From Candidatus Zambryskibacteria bacterium CG_4_9_14_3_um_filter_40_16 (lineage in GTDB: Bacteria; Patescibacteriota; Minisyncoccia; Phycocordibacterales; Zambryskibacteraceae): a stretch of DNA of 6,310 nt. How positions within the stretch are numbered: the first letter of the stretch is position 1; every line of letters starts with the position of its first letter. A program made the position numbers and the translations under genes. The stretch lies in assembly GCA_002791475.1 (NCBI GenBank), contig PFXE01000009.1:1-6310 (forward strand). The letters run 5' to 3'. The notes beneath the pieces were generated by a model. It was not told the DNA's origin. It saw only the letters and a program-made list of their open reading frames with translations, and did not search any database. Below, piece by piece: positions 4,444 to 6,310 of the stretch.

Positions 4444-6310
4444 ATGAAAGATAAGGACTTCGTCGTTTGGGCATTACTTGCGTTGTTTTCTACAATTTAT
4501 TTAGGACTCCAGCTAAATACCAATATTTTACTTACCAAAAATCAACTGGCTCAGGTTTCGTCTTCGTCCTCCGGACCATCAGTTTCTATTTCTGTTGCAA
4601 ACTCTTCAATATTTTCCGGAGAATCCACCAAGATATATTGGTCATCTACAAACGCTGACGGTTGTAGTATTTCTGGTGGTTTAAGCGGACACCTCCCAAT
4701 ATCGGGGCAAGAAACACTAAGACCAACACAGACAACGACATACACGGTGTCGTGTTCTGGAGACGGTAAAACCGATTCAAAGAGCATTGTGGTTTCAGTG
4801 GTTTCAGAAAGTCAAACAAACACAACCCTCAATACAGAAGAACCCTCTACTGCCACGACCGAACCAGTACAGGAACCAGTACAGGAACCAGTCACCTCTT
4901 CCGCTCCATCCACCGTTCTGTACCCCACTCTTTCTCTGTCCGCCAATCCAACAACAATACCTTTGGGAAATTCCGCGACGATTACATGGCATTCATCAAA
5001 CGCTCTTGCGTGCAACGCTTCAGGAGGTTGGACCGGAAAAAAATTACTTTCTAGCTCCGTTGTGGTTTCTCCATCCAAATCCACCACATACACTTTGACT
5101 TGCGAGAGTGGCGGTGGCTTTGTGAGCAAGAATATTACAATTAATGTCGGCGCTTCAGAAATAGCTCAATCCCATTCAGAATCAGAATCGGTAATTACAC
5201 AACCAACAACATTGACTGAACCATCAACCGCAACCACACAATCCCCCACCGAACCAATTTCTCCGACAACGGTTGTGCAATCTCCAACACCAACAAGTAA
5301 TTTTCAAATAGGAAACCAAGTTCAAACAATAGCAAATCTTAATGTCAGAAATTCAGCAACACTTAAAGAAGGGTCGATTATTGGTGTTCAGCCGATAGGT
5401 TCATTGGGTAAGATTATCGGCGGACCGATTTTCGCGGACAATCATATATGGTGGAACATTGACTACGTCAACCAACCAGATGGGTGGAGCTCGGAAAGCT
5501 TTTTGGTTAAGACATCTTTTACTATCACCCCCACTCCAACCACTACCACAACAACTAGCACAGGCGGTGCCAATGAGCCGTCAGGATTTACCCCTATTGC
5601 CGTTAGACCTTTTAATTGTAAGGCCACTTCCGCCACGCAGTTATGCAACGAAATAAGGAAACCGGTGCCTTCAGCTTGGGATGATGCTGAAAACAGATAT
5701 CCAAATATTCAATGGTTCAACGATTTACTTTCTCCCGCCTCTCCTGGTGGCATAATGAGATTTCTTTACCCAGCACAAACAGTAGCAAGTGCTTCTACAT
5801 ATAATCCTGGGGTAGTACAAACTCTTTCTTTGCAATCTTTGCAGAAAACCCAGCTGTATGGAAAATACACCATAAAACTTTCAAATAATTTCTACGGACA
5901 CCCAACCAACACAAACAAACTCGTATTCCACAGAGGAAATGATGTTTCTAATGGAAAAAGATTTGAACCAATTTTACGAGTACGAGGTTCTGGAACGGGG
6001 CCGTTAAACATAAGTGTTGATTGCCAGGGATGCGTTGATAACGAAATTCCAATCCCGAATGGTCCCGCAGTCTCTCGCGGTGTTTGGCACACGGTTGAAG
6101 TGTTGATGCAACTAAACACGCCCGGTAACAAAAATGGAGTGATCAAAGTGTGGCTTGATGGCACTTTGGCAATAAACGAAACTTCTAGAGAAATAACCTC
6201 TGGGCAAGGGTATTGGGACTCCATACACATTGCTCCAACTTGGGGCGGACAAGGAGGAGTGATTCCCCAAGATTTCTGGTGGGATTTAGATGACTTGTAT
6301 GTAAGCGGTG
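4444..6310 (+). CDS. Large modular surface protein: Ig-like x2, SH3-like, lyase/lectin-like jelly roll (partial)
   Basis: One frame runs unbroken from ATG 4444 to the window edge (622 complete codons, no stop). Residues 6-24 (FVVWALLALFSTIYLGLQL) are a signal anchor. Two Ig-like domains follow (about 45-120 and 160-236); each has a Trp (YWSST, TWHSS) and a Cys pair 30 residues apart (74/104, 190/220). They are separated by a Pro/Glu linker with EPVQ repeats. A second Ser/Thr/Pro linker (237-285) leads to a bacterial SH3-like domain (286-356; NLNVRNSATLKEG, WWNIDY, GWSSESFLV), which often binds cell wall. After a Thr-rich stretch, residues 385-622 resemble concanavalin-A-like jelly rolls of polysaccharide lyases (WHTVEVLMQLNTPG, GVIKVWLDG, FWWDLDDLYV). 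Enzymatic activity cannot be claimed: catalytic residues were not assigned. An in-frame TAA at 4393 makes 4444 the only plausible start. It is likely an adhesin or glycan-binding/degrading protein. Confidence 0.87.
   Translation, partial: MKDKDFVVWALLALFSTIYLGLQLNTNILLTKNQLAQVSSSSSGPSVSISVANSSIFSGESTKIYWSSTNADGCSISGGLSGHLPISGQETLRPTQTTTYTVSCSGDGKTDSKSIVVSVVSESQTNTTLNTEEPSTATTEPVQEPVQEPVTSSAPSTVLYPTLSLSANPTTIPLGNSATITWHSSNALACNASGGWTGKKLLSSSVVVSPSKSTTYTLTCESGGGFVSKNITINVGASEIAQSHSESESVITQPTTLTEPSTATTQSPTEPISPTTVVQSPTPTSNFQIGNQVQTIANLNVRNSATLKEGSIIGVQPIGSLGKIIGGPIFADNHIWWNIDYVNQPDGWSSESFLVKTSFTITPTPTTTTTTSTGGANEPSGFTPIAVRPFNCKATSATQLCNEIRKPVPSAWDDAENRYPNIQWFNDLLSPASPGGIMRFLYPAQTVASASTYNPGVVQTLSLQSLQKTQLYGKYTIKLSNNFYGHPTNTNKLVFHRGNDVSNGKRFEPILRVRGSGTGPLNISVDCQGCVDNEIPIPNGPAVSRGVWHTVEVLMQLNTPGNKNGVIKVWLDGTLAINETSREITSGQGYWDSIHIAPTWGGQGGVIPQDFWWDLDDLYVSG
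4861..4893 (+). repeat. 12-bp tandem repeat encoding EPVQ linker
   Basis: The unit GAACCAGTACAG is present twice, followed by a 9-base partial third copy, coding EPVQ-EPVQ-EPV (residues 140-150) between the two Ig-like domains. The identical copies suggest recent slippage or duplication. Unit length divisible by three keeps the frame when copy number changes. Confidence 0.8.

Noticed and set aside
4787..5129. About 100-residue frames on both strands over the Ig-like region
   Set aside because: Low-complexity shadows of the Pro/Thr-rich linker and Ig domain of the real plus-strand gene.
5892..6230. 112-residue antisense frame inside the large surface gene
   Set aside because: Lies opposite a well-supported jelly-roll domain; no start context or recognisable motifs.

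Overview
The window looks like a chromosome segment of a Candidate Phyla Radiation (Patescibacteria, probably Parcubacteria-like) bacterium. This is a family-style judgement from recalled protein patterns, not a database result. The pointers are secreted proteins with Ser/Thr-rich beta-sandwich modules, a short secreted protein with the 'YSIQSDSINFSGG ... LGEVATG ... AGYQQM' N-terminal pattern, Ig-like repeats of the 'SANPTT..LGNSATITWHSSNA' type, very AT-rich spacers, tightly packed genes, and no Shine-Dalgarno sequence at any of the six credible starts. The standard bacterial code fits: no in-frame TGA occurs inside the genes.

Left half (1-3433), minus strand. Four genes are read right to left as one compact unit: (i) a membrane-anchored helix-turn-helix protein (3433-2399); (ii) a DUF916-like protein with signal peptide and C-terminal membrane anchor (2303-1332, TTG start); (iii) a small secreted beta-rich protein (1339-587, overlapping the previous stop by 8 bp); (iv) a fibronectin type III protein (584 to beyond the left edge, 2 bp after the previous stop). 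The order recalls WxL/WxIP surface clusters of Firmicutes: a DUF916-type interacting protein with a C-terminal membrane anchor next to a small secreted beta-sandwich protein. Here it is headed by a transmembrane DNA-binding protein. A stem-loop lies in the only sizeable gap of the unit (2356-2390).

Centre (3434-3857). A 424-bp, extremely AT-rich divergent spacer. On its left edge a TATAAT box sits inside a TACATC-N7-GATGTA dyad immediately before the ATG of the membrane HTH gene, which suggests a leaderless and possibly autoregulated transcript. On its right edge a cluster of TAGT/TACTA half-sites precedes a small MerR-type HTH gene (3858-4115, plus).

Right part (4116-6310). A 328-bp spacer carries inverted repeats and short coding-like fragments on the minus strand. 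It is followed by the start of a large plus-strand gene (4444 to beyond the right edge, at least 622 codons). This gene encodes a secreted or membrane-tethered modular surface protein: N-terminal membrane segment, two disulfide-type Ig-like domains, Pro/Thr-rich linkers, a bacterial SH3-like domain, and a concanavalin-A/polysaccharide-lyase-like jelly roll.

Taken together, nearly all the coding capacity is for cell-surface proteins, with two different small HTH modules placed at the divergent control region. The most interesting hypothesis is a surface-protein operon controlled by a regulator that spans the membrane itself. No RNA genes, CRISPR arrays or intact mobile elements were seen.
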